Part shown: in pieces, positions 1 through 12,100 of the stretch | Numbering within the stretch: the first letter of the stretch is position 1 | Layout: every line of letters starts with the position of its first letter | Program-made: the position numbers and the translations under genes | Source: Patiria pectinifera | Taxonomy: Eukaryota; Echinodermata; Asteroidea; Valvatida; Asterinidae | Direction: 5' to 3' | DNA length: 64,000 nucleotides | Assembly: GCA_029964075.1 (NCBI GenBank) | Contig: CM057138.1 | Coordinates: forward strand, 8,364,932 to 8,428,931 | Notes under the pieces: model-generated | Databases searched by the model: none | What the model was told of the DNA's origin: nothing | The model's input: only the letters and a program-made list of their open reading frames with translations

Positions 1-2190
1 TTCACATTTTCAAGTTTTGTGCGAATTTTTATTTGATAATTTGATATGCATATTTTCAAATGCAAAATTTTCAATGTTTTGTTGAAATTTTGCATGGCTA
101 AAAGTATAAAAAAAAAAAAAATATTCAATTAATATGGCATCATATGAAATCAATATTCATTTATCATCTCATGTATATTCACATACATCTATTCAACATC
201 CTGGTAATACCACATACCAAGTATCAATACATTTCTGTAGATATAAGACATCATAATAATTACAAAAAATTTAAAAAAGATATGTATAAAAATTCGAAAA
301 ATTCGGTATCATCGTCAAGAGTTGGTCATAGTTTTGTAGTTTTCTTTGGATGTTTGTAACTTGATTTCCTTTGTTGGCTTCATTAAAAAAAAAAATGCAT
401 AAATGGAATCGTAAAAGTCGATGGGTTAAAACCCAACAGCATAAAATAAAACCCTTAAAAACCTTCATTTTTCTTAGAAAACCTAAAAATTATAAAATAT
501 TTTATAATATTTAATTGAAAATGAAATATTAAAAAATATTCTGTGCAAACGTAAAAAAAAAAATTTTTTTTTTTTCCTTAAAATTTTAATTCTCGGCCGA
601 TCAGTGTCAGTAAGAAATAGAAGTGTTGTAGAGGAAAATGTTTGTGGAGAAAGCTTGTGGAGAAAGATATGAGAACAGTCAATTATTCATGAATCCATAA
701 TAAAATAAATGATGTCTTCCGTGTCATGATGTGTCATAATTGATGCATAATTTTTGCATGATTGTAATGAGGGTCTCTTTTGTATGAGTATGACGACTCC
801 AGAAAGTTATAAAATATGGTGTATTAAAAAAAGTACAAAAAAAAAAAGTCAAAAATCCCATATAAAAAAAAAAAGCTTAAAATTTATTTTTTATTTTTTT
901 TTAAAAACAATTCTTTTTTATAAAATATTTATTTATAAACTATTCTATATTTTCAATCAAAATTCAGGCGTAAAAAATACGATTTCTTTTTTTTTTCTCA
1001 GTCATTCTCAGTAAGTAATTCTCAGCGAAGTTCAGAATAACTCAGTGAGATATATCAGTGTTGTATAAGCTAGAAAAAAAGAAGCTGTACAAAGTCAAAA
1101 AAAAAATCAATCAATAATAATCATAATAAATCTTGATGACGTCACCATGACGTCACTCTCTAATCTCTTTAATCTATACTATGCTTATACTAAATGCAAA
1201 ATCAATGATATCTGAAAATACGTCCCTGTCTATGCTATAATACGTCCTGTCTATGCATGGCGCATGAATGAAAATAAAAAAAGTGAAAGAGCTGAAAATC
1301 GGAGAATCACTGTTGGACACGACCTTTGACTGACGAACACACGTGCGCTGCTGGCTGACGCCGATACGATGCATGTGCCTATGTACAACGTACACATGTA
1401 CTACTGTTGTTGTAGTGTTCCTGTTAGATGTTTTGCAGGAGAAGCAGAGGTATTGTCAACGTGAAGTTAAGCGCGCAGGTTATGTTCGAGTTCGCTTATC
1501 TTCTTTCAACTTTCAAATTTTTTACATTCAATCGACAAACAAAGTAAAAACAAAAATAAAAAAAAAACTGCCATGGTTGATTTTACAAATTTTTGAAAAA
1601 AAAATTTTTTTTTATTATTACTTCGGGTCTGATGACGTATGCCTAAAAAACGCACACGTCGTCGTCTGGGTCAAAAGGTCATCATATACACCAATATTTA
1701 GGGATTCCGGACAAACTCGCCACAGACAGACATTCAAAATAACACTTTGCTAATTTTCAACCTGTCGCTAGAGGGCGCTCGAAGATTGCATGAAATACTA
1801 TTGGCCCTAACACCGTTGAAAGCAAGTTTATATCTATTACCACTTTTTTTAAATAGATACACTTCCGTTTTTTTTTTTTTTTTCGACGGAAAAAGGGTCA
1901 CGTGATTTCACGCACACTGAATGAAATAAAGAAAGCATTTATGATACCGTAAGTACTTTATATGTGCCGATTTTGCTTGAAAAATATACATGTTTATCAG
2001 GTTTTATTACAAAAAAAAAACCCAAGAAAATTACGATTGTGACAAAGAAAATAGTGAAAGCGCCCATTCTGTGATGGGATGAATGTTCATTTTGACCTCA
2101 AAGTTAAACGAAAATGTGGCGATAAACAAGTGAAGCGCCCTCTTTAATGATGTCGCCATGTTGGAAAAAGTACAATAAAGAGTCACAAAA
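1..2190. other. AT-rich stretch without recognised gene
   Basis: Dominated by A/T homopolymers and TTTTTAAA-type sequence. Short open frames are low-complexity. I see no domain and no clear repeat ends. Confidence 0.6.
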
Positions 2191-2206
2191 CATCGAAGGC
2201 ATCAAA

Positions 2207-2579
2207 CATCTAAGCTTCACAGAAAGATTGCAAGTAACAAAACTATACAGTCTAGAGCAGAGGAGAACAAGAGGGGACCTGCCAAGATAGAGACCTTCAA
2301 GATCATGAAAGGATTGGAAGATATAGAGAAGTTCAAGCTCTTCACAACCAATCTACACACTCTTCACTGATCTACACAGAGGCAGAGGACACAGTAACAA
2401 GCTGTATAAACCAGCTCTAAAGGGGCCGAACTGTAGAAAATATTTTTTTTTCAGTCAGCGTGATCACAGAGTGGAATAGTCTCACAGCAAGCGTCGTAGA
2501 AGCTAAGACCACAAACCAGTTCAAGACGAAGCTGGATAAGTTTTGGAATGAAAAAGGATATGGGGTCGTAAAGGCTTAA
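2207..2579 (+). pseudogene. LINE (CR1-like) ORF2 C-terminal relic
   Basis: Read with two or three frame changes, this gives HLSFTERLQVTKLYSLEQRR, RGDL, ETFKIMKGLEDIEKF, GHSNKLYKPALKG and EWNSLTASVVEAKTTNQFK...LDKFW, ending in a stop at 2577-2579. This is the familiar 3' end of CR1-like LINE ORF2. Stops at several points make it a dead relic; no RT core is seen upstream. Confidence 0.75.
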
Positions 2580-2914
2580 GTCTGATAATTGCCCATCAAA
2601 CTAAGTGTTTCAACTTCAAAACATCGGATTGCTTCTAGCCTGCCAGATTTATTGTTGGCTGTTGAGGCTGTTTTTGAGATATCATTCTACCTTCCTTATT
2701 TCTTTGTGTGAAACATATCCCCGAGGGTTTGGTTGTTGAACCCTCTGGACTCATCGTTCACTGGAAAATACTTCACTTCACCACACTTTCTATCACCACC
2801 CACCTTTTCTCTGAAGTGGAATATGGTGACATCGAGCGTTTCACATTTCCCACAGTTACTGGTGGGAACATAACTGGACTTTTCTCTTCGTCCCAAACTA
2901 TCTCCCAGTCCTGA

Positions 2915-3688
2915 CAAGGGCGGATCCATTTCTTAAAGTGACGTCGCAAAAAAGGCAGCCATTGCTTACACCACCATCTTTGTTCTGAAAACAAATTGGT
3001 TAAAGTGGTCAGAAATTGCCTTAGATCGCACCACAGAGCATCTAAATTCCATTTTTTTTTGGGGGGGCCCTTAAATGGAAGATACAACATTTGCGAAATG
3101 ATCAAATTATAACAAAATATCTTACTAGACTGTCTAGTGAATGACAATCTAAAGCATACTGTTAAATAGTGATTCCTTGTGTGCTGATATTTTAAAGAAG
3201 ATTTGTATTTTTCCAAAGCTGGATGGCCGACAACCGTTGGAGAAAACTGTTTTTTTTCTTCTTCAAAAACTTCTTCTAAATTTTGTTCTTTAGTCATGCT
3301 GCATTTTCTTTGCAATTGATTACACAACTGTGAAGGGGTACAAGCCTGCTAGACTGATTCTCCTATATACCTTACAATCCCCAAAGTCCATAAATTGCAA
3401 CGTCTCATCTTAAGTGGGGTCAGGGAACCAGACCACTAGAACATGGTTGGTTTTCTTGGATTTTCCAGCATCTTCGAACTCAAAACGTGAAACAAGCTAG
3501 TTTAACAATATTTTCTTTAGTACACTAATCTTCAAATCCATTTATTTCTGAAAATTGCAGCAAAAGCAGATGTTGTATATTCCCTTTAAGTGGGCCCCGA
3601 ACCCCACGCCGTAAATATTTGGACCCACTTGTTTTGGGGAAATAACTTTGTTGCCCCCCCCCAAAAATGTGATCTAGATCGGCCCTTG
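2915..3688. mobile_element. Non-autonomous hAT-like element (about 774 bp)
   Basis: Ends are imperfect inverted repeats: left CAAGGGCGGATC, right GATCGGCCCTTG. The flanking 8-mers AGTCCTGA (2907-2914) and AATCCTGA (3689-3696) match at 7 of 8 positions, the target-site length typical of hAT. Inside are two segments that recur elsewhere: the GTGGTCAGAA...GGGCCCTTAA block (also 37500-37850) and a GGAAGATACAACATTTGC segment (also 26113). No transposase is visible. Confidence 0.55.
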
Positions 3689-3699
3689 AATCCTGAGAG

Positions 3700-6680
3700 T
3701 TCTTGACCCTGTCACTTTTCCTTCAGTTGGAATCCCATCTTTTCTCTACTCAAGTACAGGATTGAAGGGTTTTAATACCTTGTGAGGCCTGTCCATTTCT
3801 TCAGATAGCGGTTTACTGTAGTGCGCAGGCTTTAAAAAAAAGTGATGGGCGGCAGTATATTATGAATTGCTTGGTTATTCGGCTCACTGCACATGGTTTT
3901 CATACATCCTCAGCAATATTGTTCACTCTTTTACGATCGGTCTTCTATCGGGTCCTTCAACTTTGCACGTACTCAAGCTTTTACTTCTGAGTCGCTGACG
4001 AGGCTTTGTAGATTTTCTCACCAAGGAACCTCATTAGAGCTTAATGAATGAATGACATCCCCAGTAGTGATCATGAGCTTTGGTATTTACCAACTGCATC
4101 CTTTTTATTGCTAGACTTTTACACTAGGATGGTTTGGCTTTAATTGTTTTGGTCGAATTGATCTTTGGTCTTCACCAGATGTAATAGTTCTCGTATCCTG
4201 GTTCACTCGTTGCAATGAGTGTGAGGTCTTCACGACGTGCTTGATCTCAGCGTTCTTCAGTTGGTTACCCAGGTGTTGTTCAGTCTTCAGGAGGTTTAGG
4301 AGTAGGGTGAACACTATCAGGAAAGGGCTACTTACAGAGTTCAAATCTGAAACAGTCCTATTTGATATACAATTCTGACTTCCACTTCATTGTAGTGGAA
4401 GTCAGAATTCTCACGAACATCTTATCGTAGTAGTGAACGAGAGAGCATTCCAAAAGCAAACTGAATAAGATTGAGCGCCACCTATCCACAAGCATTTGCG
4501 AGGTCCAGGTATGCTACAAGTATCTCATTTGAATGTCTTGTTTTGCATGAAGAAGAGTCTCAATTAGTATTGGGTGTGTTATACACAAAGTCCTGCTTAA
4601 CACCTGGCAAGAACCCTTCCTGTGTGGCTTGGTCAATGTAGCCATTTCGAACCATCTATGACGGTAGTCTGTTAGCCAGTACCTGGAAGTACTGTCACTC
4701 ATGATGAATGCGGTTGTATTTTTATTTAGACATTTAATTTATAAACGGCATATTGATGATGCTGTATCGCCCGAACAGGGTTTCTCCTCCCATTACACAA
4801 ACAACGACCTATACACCCCACGCTGATTTTCTACACAATGATGATCCGGATGTGCGCACGACGTTTTAACCTCACTCAGATCGACTGCGACTAATTCCCC
4901 GCCTGTCAGGAACATGTTCCGTCGCGACGCATAGTTGAAATTTTCCTACTCTTGCGACTGTCGAGTTTTTGAGTGCCGACTTATCATTTTATATTAATAT
5001 CGCCGTAGTCACACTCAGGTCGCAACAATTTTGCGACTAAAATGTTCCTGACAGTCATAGCTAATAAAGATCCTGAAAAGTCAGTCGCCGACTGTTCTGT
5101 GCCGCCGCATGGTTGACATGAGGGCAGCTAGTAGCTATACAACAGAGGACAAACATTTTATGTGTATTTGTGGATTATTTTCTATAGGACATGGAATGTC
5201 ATGAGATGACGGTAGAGGAGGCATTTTCAGAGGACTAATTCGCGCCATTTTCGTAAGTCTGTGGTGTGCTTTATGGGTTCGAATTCTTATAACCTTTCGA
5301 GTGTACGTGACTTTTATTTCCTCATTCATTACTCTTTCCAAAAGCTTTACAAATAAAGATTCACTTATTATTTCTTTCCATACCCGTCAGGCTGAACGCG
5401 ATGATGCAGCTGATGTGATATGCCTACAGTACAGTAAAAGTACATCGGATTAAACTCTGATAATACCTGGTTTAAGAAGGCACTGAAAATTGATTGCTGT
5501 AAGTTCATGAAATTTCAGTTTTTGATTATTAACATAAATAATGCACAATGTTCACTTGTCATCAGAATTTTTTGGTAAATTATGAAAAATCATTATGTTA
5601 TCGTCAACTAATTCTTGAATTATCACTTCAAAAGAATTAATTAATTACAGTTAATTACAGGCGATAGCTTAAGAGCAGTATCATTTACATTCCATTTGTA
5701 CTTTTTTCGAATATTATGCATTTAAATAGTTTGAACGGGACTTTTCGCTACATTTTAAAATTTATAATCCGTCAAAACAATTCGGTATACATCTAGCACT
5801 TACAAAATTACAATAAGCGCAGCAGTCTTGTGTGGAAATAAATGTGCCATGTTCCCTCCTTTTATAAATTTATAGGTTTCCAGAAATTACTTGAAAATGA
5901 TATAAGCCGGTAAAATTAAGAAGTTCTATATGTCTAAAACACACCATGGCGGTGTTTATGTGATTAAATGTCAGTAATACTAACGTATTTTCACCAGAAT
6001 TGACAGGGAAAAGCCCAACGACATAATCTCCAATTTCATATCATTAATGTTTTGTGCAAATGCAACCAACCGAAATTTCAAATGTTGAGTTCCACTCACT
6101 GCAAATTAAATAAGCTTTCGTTATTCACACTGTGCTGTATTTCACCATTATAGTAAGACTGATCAACATCCAAAGCCTTTACTACAATTAATTTGATATT
6201 TTTGGCTTGTAAATCCGCGATCGGAATTATAATGTTTTACTTAATTTCTTTAGCTTAATGGTATCTTTTTCTCTGCGAGTTTCCAGCGCATCAAACTTTG
6301 AATGATTTAGGCCTACCTTCTTCTTGTTGAAAGCTTTGAGAGCCCAATTGATGTTGTCCCTAACACATTTATGTGTGGGGAATATTAGTGATGTTGTTAT
6401 GATGCAGACGATGTTTAAAACAAAATTAATAATTTTTTGATGTAGGTAGACTAGTTTATGGCATGGTTTTGCCAAACAGCAAAAAAAAAATGCAGATCAT
6501 TGATGGAAAAAATAGAAATTATTGGGATAAGCCACGAACGTATCTTTCATTCGAAGCTTGACCCTGCGCATTATATTTTCGCCTTTACTGTATAGCCGCA
6601 TGCTTATAGCTTTATCAGATTCTGCTTTTAATGGAGAGATACTCTTTCTTTACCGTAGGGCATAAACTATTAGACATAGG
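3700..6680. other. No gene seen, apart from the hairpin at 4371-4409
   Basis: Short frames only. A weak inverted pair (CTGTCAGGAACATGTT near 4909 and ATGTTCCTGACAG near 5042) may mark a small decayed element. Confidence 0.5.
4371..4409. repeat. Perfect 16-bp hairpin
   Basis: AATTCTGACTTCCACT at 4371-4386 and its exact reverse complement at 4394-4409, with a 7-nt loop. No gene is nearby. It may be a MITE remnant. Confidence 0.6.
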
Positions 6681-6686
6681 CCACTA

Positions 6687-6914
6687 CAGGATGACCCAAA
6701 ACAAATACAACGTTAAACATTTGCCTTTAAAAAAGGGATCTATGGATTATTATGGTTTAGGAATCAGATTAAAGCTGAGAGCTTTCTCTTTCAAATACTG
6801 CAAAAATCATGAAAATGGCACTTTGGTGAGAATGTCAATTTGTAAAAGTAGTCATCTATCCCTTTTTTGTTAAAAGGCAGATGATTTAGGGTTGGTTTTT
6901 TTTGGGCCACCCTG
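6687..6914. mobile_element. Mariner-type MITE (228 bp)
   Basis: Ends CAGGATGACCCAAAA and (reverse strand) CAGGGTGGCCCAAAA, flanked by TA at 6685-6686 and 6915-6916. This is the terminal pattern and target site expected of Tc1/mariner elements. The interior has no transposase. Confidence 0.6.
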
Positions 6915-6916
6915 TA

Positions 6917-7609
6917 TAGTAGTTTTTAATTCATATGTTACCCGTAGCTGTATCAACTAACGTGTGTTTATCTGTGACTTGTTAATGTTCACCGCTGTTT
7001 TCAATGTATAATGCTGTCGAAAAACGACTGAAAAAACGCCACCAGGATATAATGGCACAGCCTCTAGAAATGAGGAACATCTTTACCTTCCTCCGCCCAG
7101 CTCGAGCGCTCCACAATTAGGCCACGGGGATGCAGTTGAACGGGGTGAATAAGGTCCAGTTGGGATCATCAAGGAATCGCTGGGAGAAGCCTTTTGCTGA
7201 AGTAAAGTTGACAGTCGGGGGGATCTCTGTCAAAATGTTTTTTTTTCCATACAAATTCCAAAAAAATAAGTCGAACCCCCCCCCCCCCTGCTGTGACACC
7301 CCAAAAGAGTTATGCTGGTATAATGTTTGCTTGTTTCAAAATACGGTACACCATTCTGTTATCTAGTGTTAATAATCATGGAATTTGAACAGCGCCCCCT
7401 ATTGAAATATGGTACCAGCCCCCCCCCCCAAGGAGGCCAAGTGTCTAGAGAAAAAAGCCTGTGTACATTTTCAGAATTGTTTGCTGATGAAACCCCCCAT
7501 GCGAAAATTCCCGGATCCGCCCCACTTGAAGTCGGTACGCACGACTGCATGTGGAATTCGCAAGTTGCCCAAGTGATTTCTACCGGCACCCTCTTTCTCT
7601 TCTGATATA
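6917..7609. other. Unique sequence before the tandem duplication
   Basis: Contains poly-C/poly-G runs and a minus-strand 60-codon frame (7117-7299, FLDDPNWTLFTPFN) that I cannot place. Confidence 0.4.
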
Positions 7610-8790
7610 TTTGTAGGTAACTATTTCCATTGGAAATAAAGAACACTCTGTCAAAAGTTGTCCTGTTCATTTTACAAGGAGAATCACAATAAACGATCCT
7701 GTTTTGGTAATAGCAAGGACACTCTTGATTATTTATGTAAATTTGCTGAATAAATTGTAAATTTGATTTCCCATCATTGTGAAGTGGAAGTCCACACTTC
7801 GGTGTTGGAGGTAAAGTGAGAGGCCTCATATAGGTTTTTCAAAATGGCGATGGGCAGTGGGCTTCAGGACTATTTTAAGGGGTGATTATCTTCGGATGGA
7901 AATTTCCCCTAAAAATCATCAGTTGACCCCCCCCCGGAAATTGAAAAGAAAATGAAAGATGATGAAATAAGCTTTAATTTGATGTGTGTCTCGAACACCT
8001 TTGAGAGTTGAGAGTATTTTTCCCGAATTTCTGAGGTGGGAGCATTTATCATTGGGGTCAATGGAAGTTTATTTACTGGTCTGCAACCTGTAATTTCAAA
8101 ATGGCGTCGTCCATCGTTGGTTGTCAAAATATTCCGCGACAGTGGTTTTTCAGGGAGGCGTGACTTGGGGGTGGGCAGTGTTTCAAAGGGGTTTCCAATG
8201 GCGGTTCCGCAGAAAATGCGCCCAAATCTGCAGGGGGCCGATAGACCGTCATCCGATTACAGAAATTTCGAGTGAAAATGGGGGTGGGGGGGGGGGTGGG
8301 GGGTGATTTGGGGCTGGAAAGGAGCTGGAATTCAATTTACTCCCGTTGGGGGCGCCCTACAGCAAGAAAGCCGCAATCAGAGGTGTTGTTTTCAGGCCAG
8401 TAATCGAACTGAGAGATGTTTTTCTCCCAATGTTTGAATGAAATATGAGTTATACTTCCTTCTTCATGCCGTACAACTTGTGTTGGGGAATTTTTTTCAA
8501 ACCTCGCTTCTTTAAAGGTTGCAGACCAGTTAATCAGTCCGAAATTGCCTACGCCGTCCAAATCACGATTTGCATGCCCTCAAAATCTTCAGTTTTGAGC
8601 ATACTGCATACTGGAGTTATTATTAAGCATTGGCTTATCAGGAATACACACAATGTTTGCACATTACAATCAATTCCCGAGTTAATGTGCGAATGATGAG
8701 CCATATCAGGAGTTTTCAAAACTGACATAATGTTGATACTTTGGTTTCTGTTTCAACATGGGACTATGTAAACAATTAAAGGAACTAGGC

Positions 8791-8834
8791 CTATATACTT
8801 CCGCTTCCGTCTACGCACTCTGTTTACCTACGTC
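8791..8834 (+). promoter_or_regulatory. Possible core promoter of first exon copy A
   Basis: TATATA at 8792-8797 lies about 65 bp before the first ATG, followed by a CRE-like TACGTCA at 8828-8834. The same layout is kept in copy B (TATATA near 13000-13005). This rests on motif and position only; no transcription start is visible. Confidence 0.25.
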
Positions 8835-8860
8835 AGCATATACTGGTGTAATACACTGAC

Positions 8861-9108
8861 ATGTGCCAAGACTTCAAAAAGGACGATCGTAACCTCCTCC
8901 GTCACAATTTACCTTTTGTAGTTGCATTCGCTATGTTACCAAAACTTGGCGCAGTTGTGTTTCTTGCTTCCTGTGTGGTGCTGGTACATTGCACTCAAGA
9001 AGCGTGTGAGATATGTGAATGTAGCCGGTATGGTCCACGTATAGTCAATTGCACCGGGAGAGGTCTCACGGAGCTTCCACCAGGGATACCCAATGACACC
9101 CGACTCTT
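8861..9108 (+). CDS. First coding exon, copy A: signal peptide and LRR N-terminal cap
   Basis: Two in-frame ATGs are possible, at 8861 and 8936. I prefer 8936 because the protein then starts MLPKLGAVVFLASCVVLVHC, a good signal peptide, whereas 8861 adds 25 polar residues in front. After the signal come ACEICECS and VNCTGRGLTELPPGIP, a typical LRRNT cap. The exon ends on the first two bases of a Leu codon before donor GTAAGT at 9109 (phase 2). The copy at 13069-13316 differs by one silent change and has the same predicted protein. Confidence 0.85.
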
Positions 9109-12100
9109 GTAAGTATTGTATGAAGTAACTTTGTTTAACCAACAATATGGTGCAATATGTTACACTAGATACCAGCGTGACTTCAATAATGCATAATGCT
9201 TAGGTAATTATCAGTAAGTCATGGAGAAAATCATCTTCAATATCCTTTGTAGGCCTTTAACATGTAAAAAGGACTGCTACAGATACTCTTTCCTACCAAG
9301 AACAACAGCTAAGTGGAACTTTCTTCCTACAGAAGTCAGGGCAGCTACTTCAGTGAAGTCCTTTAAGTCAAGGCTCCATGAGATGCAGTTGTCTTCAGCA
9401 CTAAGGGGGCCCACTAATACAATTGTATAGAGATGCTGCTAGCCACCACGCGCCTGCACCGTATATCCCATAGTGGAGTTTGCTTGCAGTGCGCTACAGA
9501 TACAGAAGTGGGGTATCTTGGGGAGGGAATGGAGGGCCGAAGGCCATACCCCCTGATTCCCGCCAAACAAATGTCATTTTCTTTTCAATGTATGGTTTAC
9601 TAGTTTCCTTTAAATATCGTTTAAACATTGTTTAAACATCGGTTTAACACTTTTATCAGACAAAGTCAACAAACATTGTTGGGTTTAATTGTGAATTAGT
9701 AATTTTCAGTTTGCGTCATAATAATGCTGCACATTACCTCAATGCTAACAACGCCAGTCTCCACCTGAGACGAATTTGCTTAAAATATGACGAATAAGAA
9801 TGTACCATTCTTAATTATAGTGAAATATTTGCGCAATTCTGACTTTAAAATTAACAATTTGTCGAAATAAGTTTATAGAAGGAAATTAAAATGGGTCTAT
9901 TTATTTCAATCAAAATTAATGTGTCTGAAAATCAAGTGTTCAAGTAACCGGTATAACCTAGTGCATACAGTTATACCAGGAGAGGAGTGAAATTGACAGT
10001 TCGCGTAGAGTTGCTGATATAGTGAAATTGCAGAATTCACTCAAAAAATGCCAATCATTACTATTGAAAATAGGCATGAGGGATAAAAACCGTTTGAGTG
10101 ATTTTGGCAAAAGAGTACTTCATTGTCAAGCCAGTTTGAAGCACCGCTGTGTTTCATTGGTGGTTCATCATCCTACATTTTAAAATAAATACAAAGTCTT
10201 CCATTCAGCAGATAAAATATGAACTTCTCAAGAAATATTTTGTGATGGGGTTCTCGAAATAAACAGTTGATTTTCTCTGACTCACAAAGTGTGTTTCATT
10301 TACCCGCACTGTCCAACAGCAAACACTGTTCTCTTTCTCTTTTCATATTACTTTCATTTTGTGGCGGCAGGATTCAAATATCAGTTCGTATCGTTATTTG
10401 CCGATATGAAACGAAATTACAACGAGGAAAAAAGCGTGCCCCAAATTAGTCAACCTAGAAATATCACGTGTTTTGCAAGTTCTGAAAGTGTAAGTCAAGA
10501 TAAGAAAAAGAAAACAAAGCAAACAGGAAAGAGTGCAGTTGACGCATTGAAGATTTCATCCTACATCTAAAATATTACTGAATATCTTTGTCATCTTCTC
10601 TTTTTTAAGATGATCCTTGCAGGTTTGACTGATTTCAATCAGTGATTTAAATAGCGATTTCAATCAAATGATAAAAAAATAATTGATTTACAAATCATTT
10701 CAAAGTGTAGGATGTTGTTAACACATTCAAACACTCCTACTTCATCAACAGACTCAATTTTCAAGTAGGTTTGTATAATTGCTAAAAATCAGTGTTTTGA
10801 TTAAAGTCACGACGTAATGGTCTCCCCTTGTTTGACGGGCCAACAATCAACACAAATTTCTATAAGTTATACAAAGATCATTGCCGTCGTTTTGAAATTA
10901 GAAGGATTTTTTTTAATGAAGTACTTGTACATGCCCAGGGAGAACTGTTCTCATAATTGTTGGGTATACAAATGTGTCTTAACCAACGCATTTTTCATTC
11001 ATATTCACTCACAACCTATGTCGATCACATGCATCAATCAAGCCATGCACCTTTAAAGTGTCTTCAGTATTTATGCACTCTTTGAGATTGACTGTATGTA
11101 GATAAAATTAAGTGATTTTTTTAAATCACTGATTCAATACAATTTGTTGTCAAAGGCATTTTATCAATGTTACATGGGAGTTTTTGTATGGAAATTTCTG
11201 AATACTGAAATGAGTTTTGTTGATGATGGGTATTATAGGAACCTGAACATTCCGTGTTGATGGGTGAAAGGGTGTATGGGAAGATGTAGACTCATTTTGA
11301 AACAAATTCATATTTTGAAAATATCAAAACAAAACATCCGATTTAAGTAAATAAATCCGATTCAAATAAAAACAAATCCGATTATTTTGATTTAAAAAAT
11401 AAAATAAAAAGTATGAAAAAAAACGCCAACCTTGGGTCCTTGGTACAGTACCGAAAATAGGTTTTGTTTTATTGTACACATTTTTTTTGTGTATTTGTAG
11501 GTAACTTTTCCATTGGAAATAAAGAACACTCTGTCAAAAGTTGTCCTGTTTATTGTACAAGGAGAATCACAATAAACGATCCTGTTTTGGTAGTAGCAAT
11601 GACACTCTTGATTATTTATATAAATTTGCTGAATAAATTGTAAATTTGACTTCCCATCATTGTGAAGTGGAAGTCCATACTTCGGTGTTGGAGGTAAAGT
11701 GAGAGGCCTCAGATATGTCAATATTTAAATTCCGTTCAGACATCTAATTCCAGCACTTTGTCAAAAGGATACTTTCGCCTGAAATACTGCACAGTGTCTA
11801 TCTAAACATCCTCGATACGCAACCTTATGGTTGCAGACCAGTAAATCGGTCTGAAATTGCCTACGCCGTCAAAATCACGGTTTGCATGCCCTCCAGTTCT
11901 TCAGTATTTGAGCATACTGTGGGTCATGAACTTGAGGGTTTGTAAAAAATATGGGTGGAAGCCGTGCACAGGACTGTGAGCTTGTAGTTCCGTTCAATTT
12001 GGATGAAATTGGGGCCCTAAAAGCGCTCTATTTTGCGATGGAATGTAGGTATCGTTTTTCAAAATGGCGATGGGCAGTGGGCTTCAGAACTATTTTAAGG

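Larger units (their letters stand above)
7610..11493 (+). repeat. Tandem segmental duplication, unit 1
   Basis: Nearly colinear with 11494-16068. Matches begin at GTAGGTAACT (7614 and 11497) and end at the CCAACCTTGGGTCCTTGG block (about 11430 and 15995). It holds first exon copy A, a LINE 3' fragment (9221-9430) and the same intronic AT-rich sequence. Two large indels separate the units, each about 340-370 bp longer in unit 2. Confidence 0.9.

Noticed and set aside
10289-10570. Conserved frame in both duplicate units (10289-10570 and 14864-15145)
   Set aside because: Similarity is explained by the recent duplication; no domain, no splice logic linking it to the receptor, and Lys-rich AT-driven composition.
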